Shown here one piece after another: positions 32,260-40,296 of a DNA stretch of 46,259 bases. Position 1 is the first letter of the stretch; each line of letters begins with the position of its first letter. The notes beneath the pieces are model-generated. The model made no database searches, had not been told where the DNA came from, and was given only the letters and a program-made list of their open reading frames with translations. This stretch comes from UBA2040 sp002332715 (lineage in GTDB: Bacteria; Bacteroidota; Bacteroidia; Flavobacteriales_D; Crocinitomicaceae): assembly GCA_029242295.1 (NCBI GenBank), contig JAQWUF010000194.1, positions 1 through 46,259 on the forward strand, in the 5' to 3' direction. A program made the position numbers and the translations under genes.

Positions 32260-34335
32260 ATGAAATTGAGAAGGCTCTTCTTGGTTTTATCATTCTTTGC
32301 TTGTGCGTTGACGTCCCTTGCGCAAGAAAAAAATGACGTTATTCAACAACGAATAGAGTTTATTTCAGAACAATTGGAAGATGAGAGTCCCGATTTGACA
32401 AATCTTTTCGATCAACTGTTCTATTTCTATGACCATCCAATTAACCTGAACAATACCAATATTGATGAACTGAACGATCTTGGGCTTTTAACTGATCTTC
32501 AAATAAATGATTTATTTCTACATCAAAAACTTTTCGGGAAGTTAATTTCTATTTATGAACTGCAAAGTCTCCCGTATTGGGGCATGGAAACCATTCGTAT
32601 GGTTCTGCCTTTTGTTCGTGTAGATGATAAATTGGACAACCTAAACGTAACATTGAAAGAAGCTCTAAAAAATGGAAAAGTAGAAGCGTTTTTCCGTTAT
32701 CAAACTGTTCTGGAAGAAAAGAGTGCCTATCAAGATGTGCCGGATAGTGCACTGTTGAATAGTAATAGCTATTACTATGGAAATCCGGATCGTTATTATT
32801 CACGTTTCCGATATACTTATCGTACCAACCTGAGTATGGGAATTACCATGGAAAAGGATCCAGGAGAACAATTCGCAGGAGAGGCTCAGCCTTACGGTTT
32901 CGATTTTTATTCCATGCATGCCTTTTATAAAGGGGGAAAATATTTGAAAGCAGTGGCTCTCGGAGATTATCAAATTCAAATAGGTCAAGGTTTAAACTTA
33001 TGGTCTGGGTATGCCTTTGGAAAAACGGCGGACGTGACAAATATTAAAAGAAATGCAAACTCGTTAAAACCATATACATCGGTGGATGAAACACGTTTTC
33101 TGAGAGGTGCCGCTACAGAATTGGGCTGGAAGGATTTTTCCCTTGTTCTATTTGGAAGTCGAAAAAAGGTAGATGCAACTTTAATTGCCGATTCATTGCT
33201 GGAAGAACAAGAGTTTGTCTCGAGTATAAACTTGTCGGGATTACACCGAACGAATAGCGAAATCGCTAGAAAAAATACTTTTGAAGAAACAATAGCTGGT
33301 GCCAATCTTAAATACCAAAATAGAAACCTTCGTTTGGGGGTATCCTCTGTTTACCAAGGCTATAATAAAACGTTTAGCAAAACAATCGCACCTTACAATC
33401 AATTTGATTTCCGTGGAAAAAATTTCATGAGTCATAGTTTTGATTATTCTTTCGTTGTAAAGAATTTTAGCTTTTTTGGAGAAACAAGTATTGCTTCGCA
33501 CAGCAATAAAATGGGGAATTTACATGGAGTTCTTTTGGCAGTCGACCCGAGAGTAAGTTTTAGTCTGTTGTACCGGAATTACGATAGGGCTTATCAGACT
33601 CTTTACAACAATGGTTTCTCTGAAGGCAGCAATACACAAAACGAAAGAGGAATTTATTTTGGAGCGAAAATCAAGATTTCAAAAAGCTGGACCTTGAACA
33701 CCTATGCCGATTATTTTACCTTTCCGTGGATGAGATATTTAGTAGATGCGCCTTCAACTGGACATGAAGTTTTGTTTCAACCGACCTACCGACCTGATAA
33801 AAAACTGGAGTTGTATTTCCGTTTCCGTCAGCAAGAAAAGGCAAGAAATAGCCGTTACCAAGATGGAACGGTTACGGCAATTCAAAATGTGCTTCAAAGA
33901 AATTATCGAATCAATTTTAGCTACAAAGTGACGGAGGGCATTACCTTAAAATCAAGAGCTGAAATTATGACCTTGAACAGACCAAGTAGTCCAAATGAAA
34001 CTGGATTTTTAATCTATCAAGATTTACTCATTCGTCCAAAAACGTGGCCGATAGATTTGTCCATGCGCTACGCTTTCTTCGATACAGATAGTTACGATAC
34101 CCGTTTATACGCTTTCGAATCGAATGCTTTGTACGTGTTCTCTGTTCCAGCTTATTTTTACAAGGGAACCAGAGCATATTTAATGGTGCGTTGGACTTTC
34201 CTTCGCAAATTTGACCTCTGGGCGAGATATGCCGTCAATTTATACACCGATAGAGATTCATTGGGTTCTGGTGCAGAAATGATCAATACAAATCGTAAAT
34301 CGGAAGTGACTTTGCAGTTGAGGGTGAAGTTATAA
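32260..34335 (+). CDS. Helix-hairpin-helix/outer-membrane beta-barrel protein
   Basis: The 691-residue protein has a signal peptide (LSFFACALTSLAQ). A helix-hairpin-helix segment follows at about 60-120 (INLNNTNIDELNDLGLLTDL, KLISIYELQSLPYWGMETIR), similar in pattern to ComEA repeats ('N-x-N-x-A-x-x-x-E-L'). The rest, about 150-691, is rich in beta strands with aromatic girdles (KYLKAVALGDYQIQIGQGLN, then LWSGYAFGK; WPIDLSMRYAFFDTD), typical of a large outer-membrane barrel. This architecture recurs in Bacteroidota, but its role is unknown. DNA uptake is suggested only by the HHH motif. It starts immediately after the PorV/PorQ-like stop codon. Confidence 0.7.
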   Translation: MKLRRLFLVLSFFACALTSLAQEKNDVIQQRIEFISEQLEDESPDLTNLFDQLFYFYDHPINLNNTNIDELNDLGLLTDLQINDLFLHQKLFGKLISIYELQSLPYWGMETIRMVLPFVRVDDKLDNLNVTLKEALKNGKVEAFFRYQTVLEEKSAYQDVPDSALLNSNSYYYGNPDRYYSRFRYTYRTNLSMGITMEKDPGEQFAGEAQPYGFDFYSMHAFYKGGKYLKAVALGDYQIQIGQGLNLWSGYAFGKTADVTNIKRNANSLKPYTSVDETRFLRGAATELGWKDFSLVLFGSRKKVDATLIADSLLEEQEFVSSINLSGLHRTNSEIARKNTFEETIAGANLKYQNRNLRLGVSSVYQGYNKTFSKTIAPYNQFDFRGKNFMSHSFDYSFVVKNFSFFGETSIASHSNKMGNLHGVLLAVDPRVSFSLLYRNYDRAYQTLYNNGFSEGSNTQNERGIYFGAKIKISKSWTLNTYADYFTFPWMRYLVDAPSTGHEVLFQPTYRPDKKLELYFRFRQQEKARNSRYQDGTVTAIQNVLQRNYRINFSYKVTEGITLKSRAEIMTLNRPSSPNETGFLIYQDLLIRPKTWPIDLSMRYAFFDTDSYDTRLYAFESNALYVFSVPAYFYKGTRAYLMVRWTFLRKFDLWARYAVNLYTDRDSLGSGAEMINTNRKSEVTLQLRVKL

Positions 34336-34438
34336 TTGACGGTTGATTATTGAAACGCTTTGCTTTTACCTTTGACTAACTTTCGCTTTAAATTACATTT
34401 CCGCCAATCCACCAATCCGCCAATCCGAAATCGATAGA
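34336..34438. repeat. Short tandem-like intergenic repeats between convergent genes
   Basis: The gap holds TTGACGGTTGATTATTG and a later run of CCGCCAATCCACCAATCCGC units. These resemble the TTGAC/GTCAA and CCAAT repeats at 24734-24762 and 42470-42530. It is non-coding; no clear terminator stem was found. Confidence 0.35.
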
Positions 34439-36159
34439 CTAATAATCGAAATCCAAATTAAAGGAACTCTTAAACGTGTGCAGATTCGGATACTTTCTCG
34501 CTAAAGTGTTGAATTGATGTTTTGGAGATTGAAACTGTTGTTCCGAGTCTTCATTTTCGGTTACGAAGCAATCCAATTGTATATCGAAGTTTTTTAAATG
34601 CTCTCTGAAAAAATTGGTCATTTTTTGTCTTGAAGCATCGATCATATTCATTTGAACGGCGTTATCCACTTCAATTCTAATTAAGTTACCTTCCGTAATG
34701 ATAGGTTCGCGTTTCACCATAGCATTGTACAAGGTCTCTTGCGCTTGCTCTTTTGCCTGAAAGGCGTATTGTCGCCAATACATGCGGAGTTGATCGCTCG
34801 AAAAGGATTCACGAGGCAAATCTTCATTTGGAATTACCTTGCTGTTTTCTTCCTCGTCTTTGAGAATTTGTTTGATGCTCGGATTGTGTGTTTTCAATTG
34901 CCCAGTTGGCGTAACCAGTGTTTTTAATTTTGTAACGGGCGGATCGTAAACAGGTCTTTCCGTAACATTGGGTTTGGCAACGGGCTTGGGTGCTGCATCT
35001 CTCAGGCTTTGACCTTTGAAAGCAATAATCTTGACGGGATCAGTTAAGGATTTTTTTTTTCGAGCTCACTTTTCAGCGAACACAATTGCATCAATCCTAC
35101 TTCGACGAGCAGCCTCGAGTTCTTGGCCGTCTTATATTCAATGTCGACTTTACTCAAAACAGCGATTGCACGCAACAAGTAATTCGGATCGATTTCTTTG
35201 GATTGTTCCAAATATTTCTGTTCCACATTCTCAGCTACTTCCAGTAATTTAGAAGTTCGAGGGTCTTTGCAGACCAACAAATCACGGTAATGATTCGCCA
35301 ATCCTGTCGCAAAATGATGCGGGTCAAATCCTTTTTCTACAACATCATTCAATAGGAGTAAAGCGGCTGGAATATCTTCTTTCAATGCCACATCTACAAT
35401 ACGGAAATAGTAGTCATAATCTAGAATATTCAAATTCTCCAGTACCTGTTTGTGGGTAATGTTGTTGCCAGCGAAAGTGACTATTTGATCGAAAATTGAA
35501 AGTGCATCTCGAAGTGCGCCATCTGCTTTTTGCGAAATTAGGTGCAATGCTTCTGGATCGGCGGTGATGTTTTCTTTTGCCGCGATATTGGCCAAATGAT
35601 TTGCCATGTCAGACACCTTGATCCGGTTGAAATCAAAAATTTGGCAACGAGATAAAATCGTCGGGATAATTTTGTGTTTTTCGGTTGTCGCTAAAATGAA
35701 AATGGCATGTTTTGGCGGCTCTTCCAAAGTCTTCAAAAAAGCGTTGAAGGCTTGTGCAGATAGCATGTGGACCTCATCAATGATATACACTTTGTGCGTA
35801 CCCAATTGAGGTGGTACCCGGACTTGATTGATCAATTCACGAATGTCATCCACCGAGTTATTCGAAGCGGCATCCAATTCATAAATGTTCAAAGAAGCAT
35901 TATCGTTGAAAGAAACACAAGAATCACATTTGTCGCATGCTTCCACATTCTCACCACGATCCGTACAGTTGATGGTCTTCGCTAAAATTCGAGCGGTGGT
36001 TGTTTTACCAACACCACGAGTTCCACAAAACAAAAACGCCTGAGCCAAATGATCCGTAGCGATTGCGCTACGCAAAGTAGTCGTAATGGACTTTTGTCCA
36101 ACAACCGTATCAAAGGTTTGGGGTCTATATTTTCTCGCGGAAACAACGTAATCACTCAT
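34439..36159 (-). CDS. dnaX: DNA polymerase III subunit tau (full-length dnaX product via -1 slippage at A10)
   Basis: Reading through the A10 tract (35051-35060, minus strand) with a -1 shift joins the AAA+ frame to a second open frame ending at 34439, for 573 residues in total. The N-terminal part is the clamp-loader ATPase (see the gamma entry). After the tract the -1 frame continues KKKSLTDPVKIIAFKGQSLR, then a Pro/Lys linker and a C-terminal domain with SSDQLRMYWRQYAFQAKEQA and REHLKNFDIQLDCFVTENE. This resembles the tau region that contacts polymerase and helicase. No separate start is needed for the second frame. Thermus dnaX uses an A9 slippage tract and E. coli uses A AAA AAG, so the arrangement fits known biology. 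Confidence 0.85.
35044..36159 (-). CDS. dnaX: DNA polymerase III subunit gamma (short dnaX product)
   Basis: The zero frame gives 371 residues ending KKNP-stop, within two codons of the A10 tract. It starts MSDYVVSARKYRPQTFDTVV; the ATG at 36159 is used because the conserved M-x-x-x-V-x-x-R-K-Y-R-P begins there. Walker A is CGTRGVGKTTTAR. A four-Cys zinc module is spread over NCTDRGENVEACDKCDSC. Walker B is KVYIIDEVHMLS, with the SRC arginine-finger motif in TILSRCQIFDF. The clamp loader assembles the sliding clamp on primed DNA. Termination just after the tract matches how gamma is generated elsewhere. Confidence 0.9.
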   Translation of the reverse strand: MSDYVVSARKYRPQTFDTVVGQKSITTTLRSAIATDHLAQAFLFCGTRGVGKTTTARILAKTINCTDRGENVEACDKCDSCVSFNDNASLNIYELDAASNNSVDDIRELINQVRVPPQLGTHKVYIIDEVHMLSAQAFNAFLKTLEEPPKHAIFILATTEKHKIIPTILSRCQIFDFNRIKVSDMANHLANIAAKENITADPEALHLISQKADGALRDALSIFDQIVTFAGNNITHKQVLENLNILDYDYYFRIVDVALKEDIPAALLLLNDVVEKGFDPHHFATGLANHYRDLLVCKDPRTSKLLEVAENVEQKYLEQSKEIDPNYLLRAIAVLSKVDIEYKTAKNSRLLVEVGLMQLCSLKSELEKKNP

Positions 36160-36243
36160 GCTGCACAAATATAACCAAAAGCTTTTTCGTGAATGCAGAG
36201 TAGTGGAGAAAGTAGGTCGATTTGTTGATAAAATTTAGGTTTC

Positions 36244-36540
36244 TCAACAATTCTTGTATTTATCGTGCAAACCAACTCCGTCAGCAATCATTGGTGTAAT
36301 TTTCTCTAATCGAGATTCTTTCGTATTCAAACCCTCGTTTCGCTTCAGAAATATAATCGGCGCACTCCCTTTGTTTTCCTGGCGATAATCTTTCAAAAGC
36401 ATTTTTTAATTTACCGTCGGACGATAGCCGAATTTTCATTTCAGCCATTGAATCAAACCGCCACTGACGCATTCCTTTTGTCTTTTCTTCATTAGCGTTC
36501 ATCAATTTTTTATTTCCATCCTTCAGGAATAAACATCTTT
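36244..36540 (-). pseudogene. Decayed YdeI/DUF1801 gene, internally deleted and frameshifted
   Basis: Minus-strand fragments of a YdeI/DUF1801 protein are recognisable. They include CLFLKDGNKKL and GMRQWRFDSMAEMK (mid DUF1801), then FERLSPGKQRECADYISEAK (YdeI C-terminal domain). One base too many in a GGG (36332-36334) shifts the frame; the other frame carries TKESRLEKITPMIADGVGLH, then DKYKNC and a stop at 36244-36246. The N-terminal third and the middle (E-A-I-x-x-E-x-A-G) are missing. A 29-base dispersed repeat lies just upstream at 36559-36587. An open frame through 36622 exists but only by chance. Confidence 0.7.
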
Positions 36541-36558
36541 CGTGACCAACACACCATC

Positions 36559-36587
36559 CATTCGTGAAAATTAGTGCAATTCGTGGC
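36559..36587 (-). repeat. Copy of the dispersed GCCACGAATT repeat
   Basis: This 29-base motif on the minus strand matches the one at 5244-5272 with about four mismatches. It sits at the broken 5' end of the YdeI/DUF1801 remnant. Confidence 0.6.
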
Positions 36588-36621
36588 CAAAATTCCCTAT
36601 TATTTTCCCTAACTTTATCCA

Positions 36622-37749
36622 ATGTATCTCAAGTCCATCCAACTCCTCAACTTCAAGAATTACGAAGAAGCGGAACTGCAACTTTCACCATCTGTGAATT
36701 GCTTTACAGGCGACAATGGATCAGGCAAAACCAATATCCTTGATGCAGTGCACTATCTCTCCGTTTGTAAATCTTACCTGAACGCTGTTGACCGGCAAAA
36801 CATACGTTTCGATCAACCTTTTTTCGTAATTCAAGGCATTTTTGACACTCCTGAACGAGAGGTCGATATTCAATGTTCCGTCAAACTCGGTTCCAAGAAA
36901 ATTTTCAAACGCAACAAAAAAGAATACGAAAAACTAGCAGAACATATCGGTCAATTTCCGTGTGTGATGATTTCACCTTACGATCGAAACCTAATCGGTG
37001 ATGGAAGTGAAGTTCGACGTAGATGGATGGACGGAATTATTGCACAATCCAACAGAGGATATCTGGAAGATTTACAGCGCTATAAAAAAGTACTGGACCA
37101 GCGAAATGCTTTGTTAAAAAACATGTACGAAAGTCGACTTTTCGATCGGGAATCTATCGAAGTCTGGAACGAACAATTGATTCGCTACGGGACTAAAATT
37201 CACGAAGCGAGAAAAGAGTTTTTGACAGAATTTATTCCCGTTTTTCAGAGATCCTACAATTTCATCGGGGAAGAAGACGAAAAAATTGATTTGGAATACC
37301 GTTCGCAATTGAATGATTTGACTTTTGCCGAATTGCTAGAAATCAATGAAAAGAAAGATGCTTTTACCCAATATACTCAGGGCGGAATTCACAAAGATGA
37401 TTTGCTTTTTACTATCAAAGAACATCCTGTTAAAAAATTTGGGTCGCAAGGTCAACAAAAAAGCTACCTAATTGCCCTACGTTTGGGGCAATTCGAATGG
37501 ATGAAGGAACATCTCAAAGCCATTCCAATTCTGCTGCTCGATGATATTTTCGATAAACTGGATGATAAAAGGGTAGAACGTCTACTTCAACTGGTTTCTG
37601 ATCACTCTTTCGGACAAGTTTTAGTTACAGATACTAACCGTGATCGACTGGAGAACATTTTCGGGCAAAGTGAAATTCCAATCCAATATTTCAGTGTCAG
37701 CAAAGGTGTTGTAACTCCAGAACAAACACTTAAAGCCGTTTCATCATGA
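36622..37749 (+). CDS. recF: DNA replication and repair protein RecF
   Basis: The 375-residue SMC-like ATPase loads RecA at gapped DNA. It begins MYLKSIQLLNFKNYEEAELQ, followed by the P-loop GDNGSGKTNILDAVHYLSVC. The signature region is KKFGSQGQQKSYLIALRLGQ, and Walker B is PILLLDDIFDKLDDKRV. The length matches RecF (about 360). The stop overlaps the ATG of the DciA-like gene by four bases (ATGA), so both are co-translated. The recF-dciA pairing is common, and its position beside dnaX puts three replication/repair genes together. Confidence 0.96.
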   Translation: MYLKSIQLLNFKNYEEAELQLSPSVNCFTGDNGSGKTNILDAVHYLSVCKSYLNAVDRQNIRFDQPFFVIQGIFDTPEREVDIQCSVKLGSKKIFKRNKKEYEKLAEHIGQFPCVMISPYDRNLIGDGSEVRRRWMDGIIAQSNRGYLEDLQRYKKVLDQRNALLKNMYESRLFDRESIEVWNEQLIRYGTKIHEARKEFLTEFIPVFQRSYNFIGEEDEKIDLEYRSQLNDLTFAELLEINEKKDAFTQYTQGGIHKDDLLFTIKEHPVKKFGSQGQQKSYLIALRLGQFEWMKEHLKAIPILLLDDIFDKLDDKRVERLLQLVSDHSFGQVLVTDTNRDRLENIFGQSEIPIQYFSVSKGVVTPEQTLKAVSS

Positions 37750-38039
37750 GTAAAGATAGAGATCCTAAACCCTTATCGGGACTAGTCGACCGATTCATGA
37801 AAGCCTACGGTCTAGAAGGCAAAATGGAGGAGATGAACATCATCAACAATTGGGAGGAGATCATGGGTAAAGCCATTGCCAACCGGACGAAAAGTGTTCG
37901 AATTCACGAAAAAGTGCTCTACATTGACCTCCATTCTTCTGTTATGCGAGAGGAATTACAAAGCGCTAAATCTTTGATTATTCAGAAAGTAAACGATTAC
38001 GCCGGCAAAGATTTGGTGATGAATGTTTGGCTGGGGTAA
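37746..38039 (+). CDS. DUF721/DciA-family protein
   Basis: The 97-residue protein carries the DUF721 pattern: INNWEEIMGKAIANRTKSVR followed by VLYIDLHSSVMREELQSAKS. DciA is the ancestral replicative-helicase loader or operator in bacteria that lack DnaC/DnaI. This is a short single-domain version, as is usual in Bacteroidota. It overlaps recF by four bases. A helicase-loading role is inferred from the family and fits the recF/dnaX neighbourhood. Confidence 0.85.
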   Translation: MSKDRDPKPLSGLVDRFMKAYGLEGKMEEMNIINNWEEIMGKAIANRTKSVRIHEKVLYIDLHSSVMREELQSAKSLIIQKVNDYAGKDLVMNVWLG

Positions 38040-38114
38040 AAATTGTTAAGATTTTCGTTTAGTAACAAAAGTCATATGTAAATCCTAAGCTTAAGTCTAA
38101 CTTTAGCCTATTAA

Positions 38115-38618
38115 GTATGCTATCGTCTTACCACTTTTAATATTGTTTTCCTGTGGCGAAAATCAGGAAACGATTCAGCCTGTTGAATCGGCTATCGCAG
38201 AGTCTATTTATGCATCTGGAAGCATAGAAAGTCGGAAACAATATATTCTTTCAAAAATCGGTCGAAGAAACAGAAATTCGGGAATACTTGGTTCTAAATA
38301 TCCAATTTGTAACGAATAAGGCATTGATAATTTCGCAGTCGTATCCTTTGGTAGATCAATTGGTCGATAAAATAAAAGTAGATAAGGTTACGAGTTGAAT
38401 TGCACGGACACGTTTGTTGCGGACCCGACATGGAACTCTCGCAAAACAGAGTGTTGGCTGCGCGCAAAAAATTGGTTGACAAAGGAATTGATGCCGAAAT
38501 AATTTCGTGCTTCGGTCACAGTAATTTCGAACCGCTTTATCCTGAACATCCTGGTGCGGGAAACGATAAGAATAAAAGGGTAGAGGTGGTGTTGATTCGG
38601 GAACGGGTGGAATACTAG
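38115..38618 (+). pseudogene. Chimeric remnant: RND-adaptor-like N-terminus joined to OmpA-like C-terminus
   Basis: One frame (from about 38115, where ATT stands in the likely start position) reads KYAIVLPLLILFSCGENQET and then VESAIAESIYASGSIESRKQ. This resembles the lipoprotein N-terminus of HlyD/RND adaptor proteins. After about 38245 a different frame gives EIREYLVLNIQFVTNKALII and DQLVDKIKVDKVTS. It shifts again near 38395 into ELHGHVCCGPDMELSQNRVL and GHSNFEPLYPEHPGAGNDKN, an OmpA-like peptidoglycan-binding domain. The parts come from unrelated families and are joined out of frame, so this is a recombination or deletion scar. It probably makes no full protein. Confidence 0.6.
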
Positions 38619-38629
38619 GATAAATTTTT

Positions 38630-38752
38630 ACGCAAAGCACACTGAGAATTTCGCGGAGAACGTCCAGAAGAAAAAGGGTTTTGAAATTGACTTTTAAAGC
38701 ACATTGCATGGTGAACTCTGCGGAACACTCTGCGTTACTCCGCGGTTATTTA
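38630..38752. repeat. GCAGAG-type intergenic repeats
   Basis: ACGCAAAGCACACTGAGAAT and CGCGGAGAACG on the left, with an inverted right part (GAACTCTGCGGAACACTCTG, CGTTACTCCGCGG), belong to a widespread GCAGAG/CGCGGAG intergenic repeat type. It lies between the chimeric remnant and the OstA-like gene and is non-coding. Confidence 0.45.
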
Positions 38753-38754
38753 TG

Positions 38755-40293
38755 TCACTCCAATATCTCCAACCAACTCTTGGGCCTTAGACCCTCATTC
38801 CAACGAAAACCTTGAATGAACTGCTCTTCTTTTTTAATCTTGATCATCGGATAAAAAACACCTTCTGGTCGATCAAAATACGTGATACTCACCACTTCAC
38901 CGCTGTCCAAATAAACGCGTAAATCGCCGGCATAAAGTCGATTCATACCGCTTCTTGTGATGGTGATATTTGAATCGTTTTCATCTGTTTGTTCAATGTA
39001 ATACACCGTTTGTGCATTGCCTTGAGCATCTGCTCGGGTGACTTCATTTTCCGTCATCCAAGCAATGATTTTTCGGCCTGCAATTTGATTAAAATAACCA
39101 ACCGTATCGACTAAAAAGAGTGCGCTCGCATTTTCAAAAATATCAGCTCGTTCTATAACACTGTCATTCAGAAAAACTAAAATGGTGTCGCCTTTTAATT
39201 CACCTTTGTTTGCCCATAAAATGGGACTGTTGTACATTTCAAGGACGTCTTTATTTTTATCGTAAATCAAACTATCGCATTGACCTTGTAATTTATTTTG
39301 GAAAATTTTCACCCCATTGTGAGCCATTATTCTCGATGTTTCATCTATCGAATCGCCTATTGTAAATAGGGTGTCGGCGTGCAGAAATAGACTGTCTTTT
39401 TTATCCGCTTTCACTGCCAAAGCATGTCCTGTCAGAAAAGTGCGTTTTTTCATGTCATTCTTGTACAGATAATCGCCTTGAAACTGAAATTTTTCGATGC
39501 TGTCTTCCAAATATACATTTCCTTTTCCTATGACCAATTCTTTCTGCGGTTGATAATACAATGTGTCGCTCTTAATCAACTGTGAGCCCTGGGTTACTGT
39601 TGCGTTGTTCATCAATTCGCCTTCTTCTTTGTCTGTTCTATACCAGCCTTTTGAACATGTTATGACAGTGCTGTCTTTATAAATTGTCGTCGGTCCAAAA
39701 AAGTTAACTTTCCGACGGATATAAGAATATTGCAAAGTATCGGTCGTCATTTTTATATCTGAACCTCGATAATCGACATTTCCCTTGAAGAAAAAATCTT
39801 TGGTATCTGGATAGAAGTACCCTACTCGGCTAGTAATGGTTTCGTTACCTGCAATACTTTCAATTTTTCCACCATTTCTATACGTTGCTCGACCTGCTTT
39901 CGTGTCATACTCCAAAGCTTTCGTAGTCAATTTGTATTCCTGGTCTCTTGCACGAACATTTCCAGATAAAAAAGCCGTTTCGGTATTGCCGTCGTAAGAA
40001 AGATAATCGCAAAACAGATTCAATCCACCCGGTTTGGTGATGTGTACATTTCCAAAAGCACGAACTTTATTGGTTTTGTCGTAGTACAAAGCTGAATCGC
40101 AGTACATAGTATTTCCTTGATAGGTGAAAACAACATTTCCCGCGAGACTCGTCGCATGCAGATGTGGTTGACGTGTAGCACGTTCAGAACCAGGCAGCAA
40201 CTCTAGGTAACTTTGCGTGAAACCGGTTGAGGCCACCAAAAAAAATGCGCTTACGAGAAGCGCATTTAAAATTCTATTTTTATTTGCGTTCAA
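38755..40293 (-). CDS. OstA/LptA-like outer-membrane biogenesis protein
   Basis: The 512-residue protein has a signal peptide (ALLVSAFFLVASTGFTQ). Repeated LptA/OstA-type beta-jellyroll turns follow: LAGNVVFTYQGNTMYCDSAL, VRAFGNVHITKPGGLNLFCD, AFLSGNVRARDQEYKLTTKA and FFFKGNVDYRGSDIKMTTDT. This 'G-N-V-x-x' spacing is the OstA pattern of LPS transport bridges. It is longer than E. coli LptA (about 185 residues), as is typical of the Bacteroidota OstA-like proteins. A role in carrying LPS across the periplasm is inferred. It follows purA by three bases and is the last gene of that operon. Confidence 0.82.
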   Translation of the reverse strand: MNANKNRILNALLVSAFFLVASTGFTQSYLELLPGSERATRQPHLHATSLAGNVVFTYQGNTMYCDSALYYDKTNKVRAFGNVHITKPGGLNLFCDYLSYDGNTETAFLSGNVRARDQEYKLTTKALEYDTKAGRATYRNGGKIESIAGNETITSRVGYFYPDTKDFFFKGNVDYRGSDIKMTTDTLQYSYIRRKVNFFGPTTIYKDSTVITCSKGWYRTDKEEGELMNNATVTQGSQLIKSDTLYYQPQKELVIGKGNVYLEDSIEKFQFQGDYLYKNDMKKRTFLTGHALAVKADKKDSLFLHADTLFTIGDSIDETSRIMAHNGVKIFQNKLQGQCDSLIYDKNKDVLEMYNSPILWANKGELKGDTILVFLNDSVIERADIFENASALFLVDTVGYFNQIAGRKIIAWMTENEVTRADAQGNAQTVYYIEQTDENDSNITITRSGMNRLYAGDLRVYLDSGEVVSITYFDRPEGVFYPMIKIKKEEQFIQGFRWNEGLRPKSWLEILE

Positions 40294-40296
40294 TTC

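Noticed and set aside
34439..34897. A stand-alone small gene downstream of dnaX
   Set aside because: It has no good start and is in the -1 frame directly continuing dnaX across the A10 tract; its content fits a tau C-terminal domain.
36610..36617. TAACTTTA as a recF promoter
   Set aside because: It deviates from TAnnTTTG at the last base and is only four bases from the start codon, too close for a normal leader.
36281..36622. A 113-codon intact gene next to recF
   Set aside because: Its N-terminal part is read through a dispersed repeat, and its C-terminal part is a frameshifted piece of a YdeI/DUF1801 gene.
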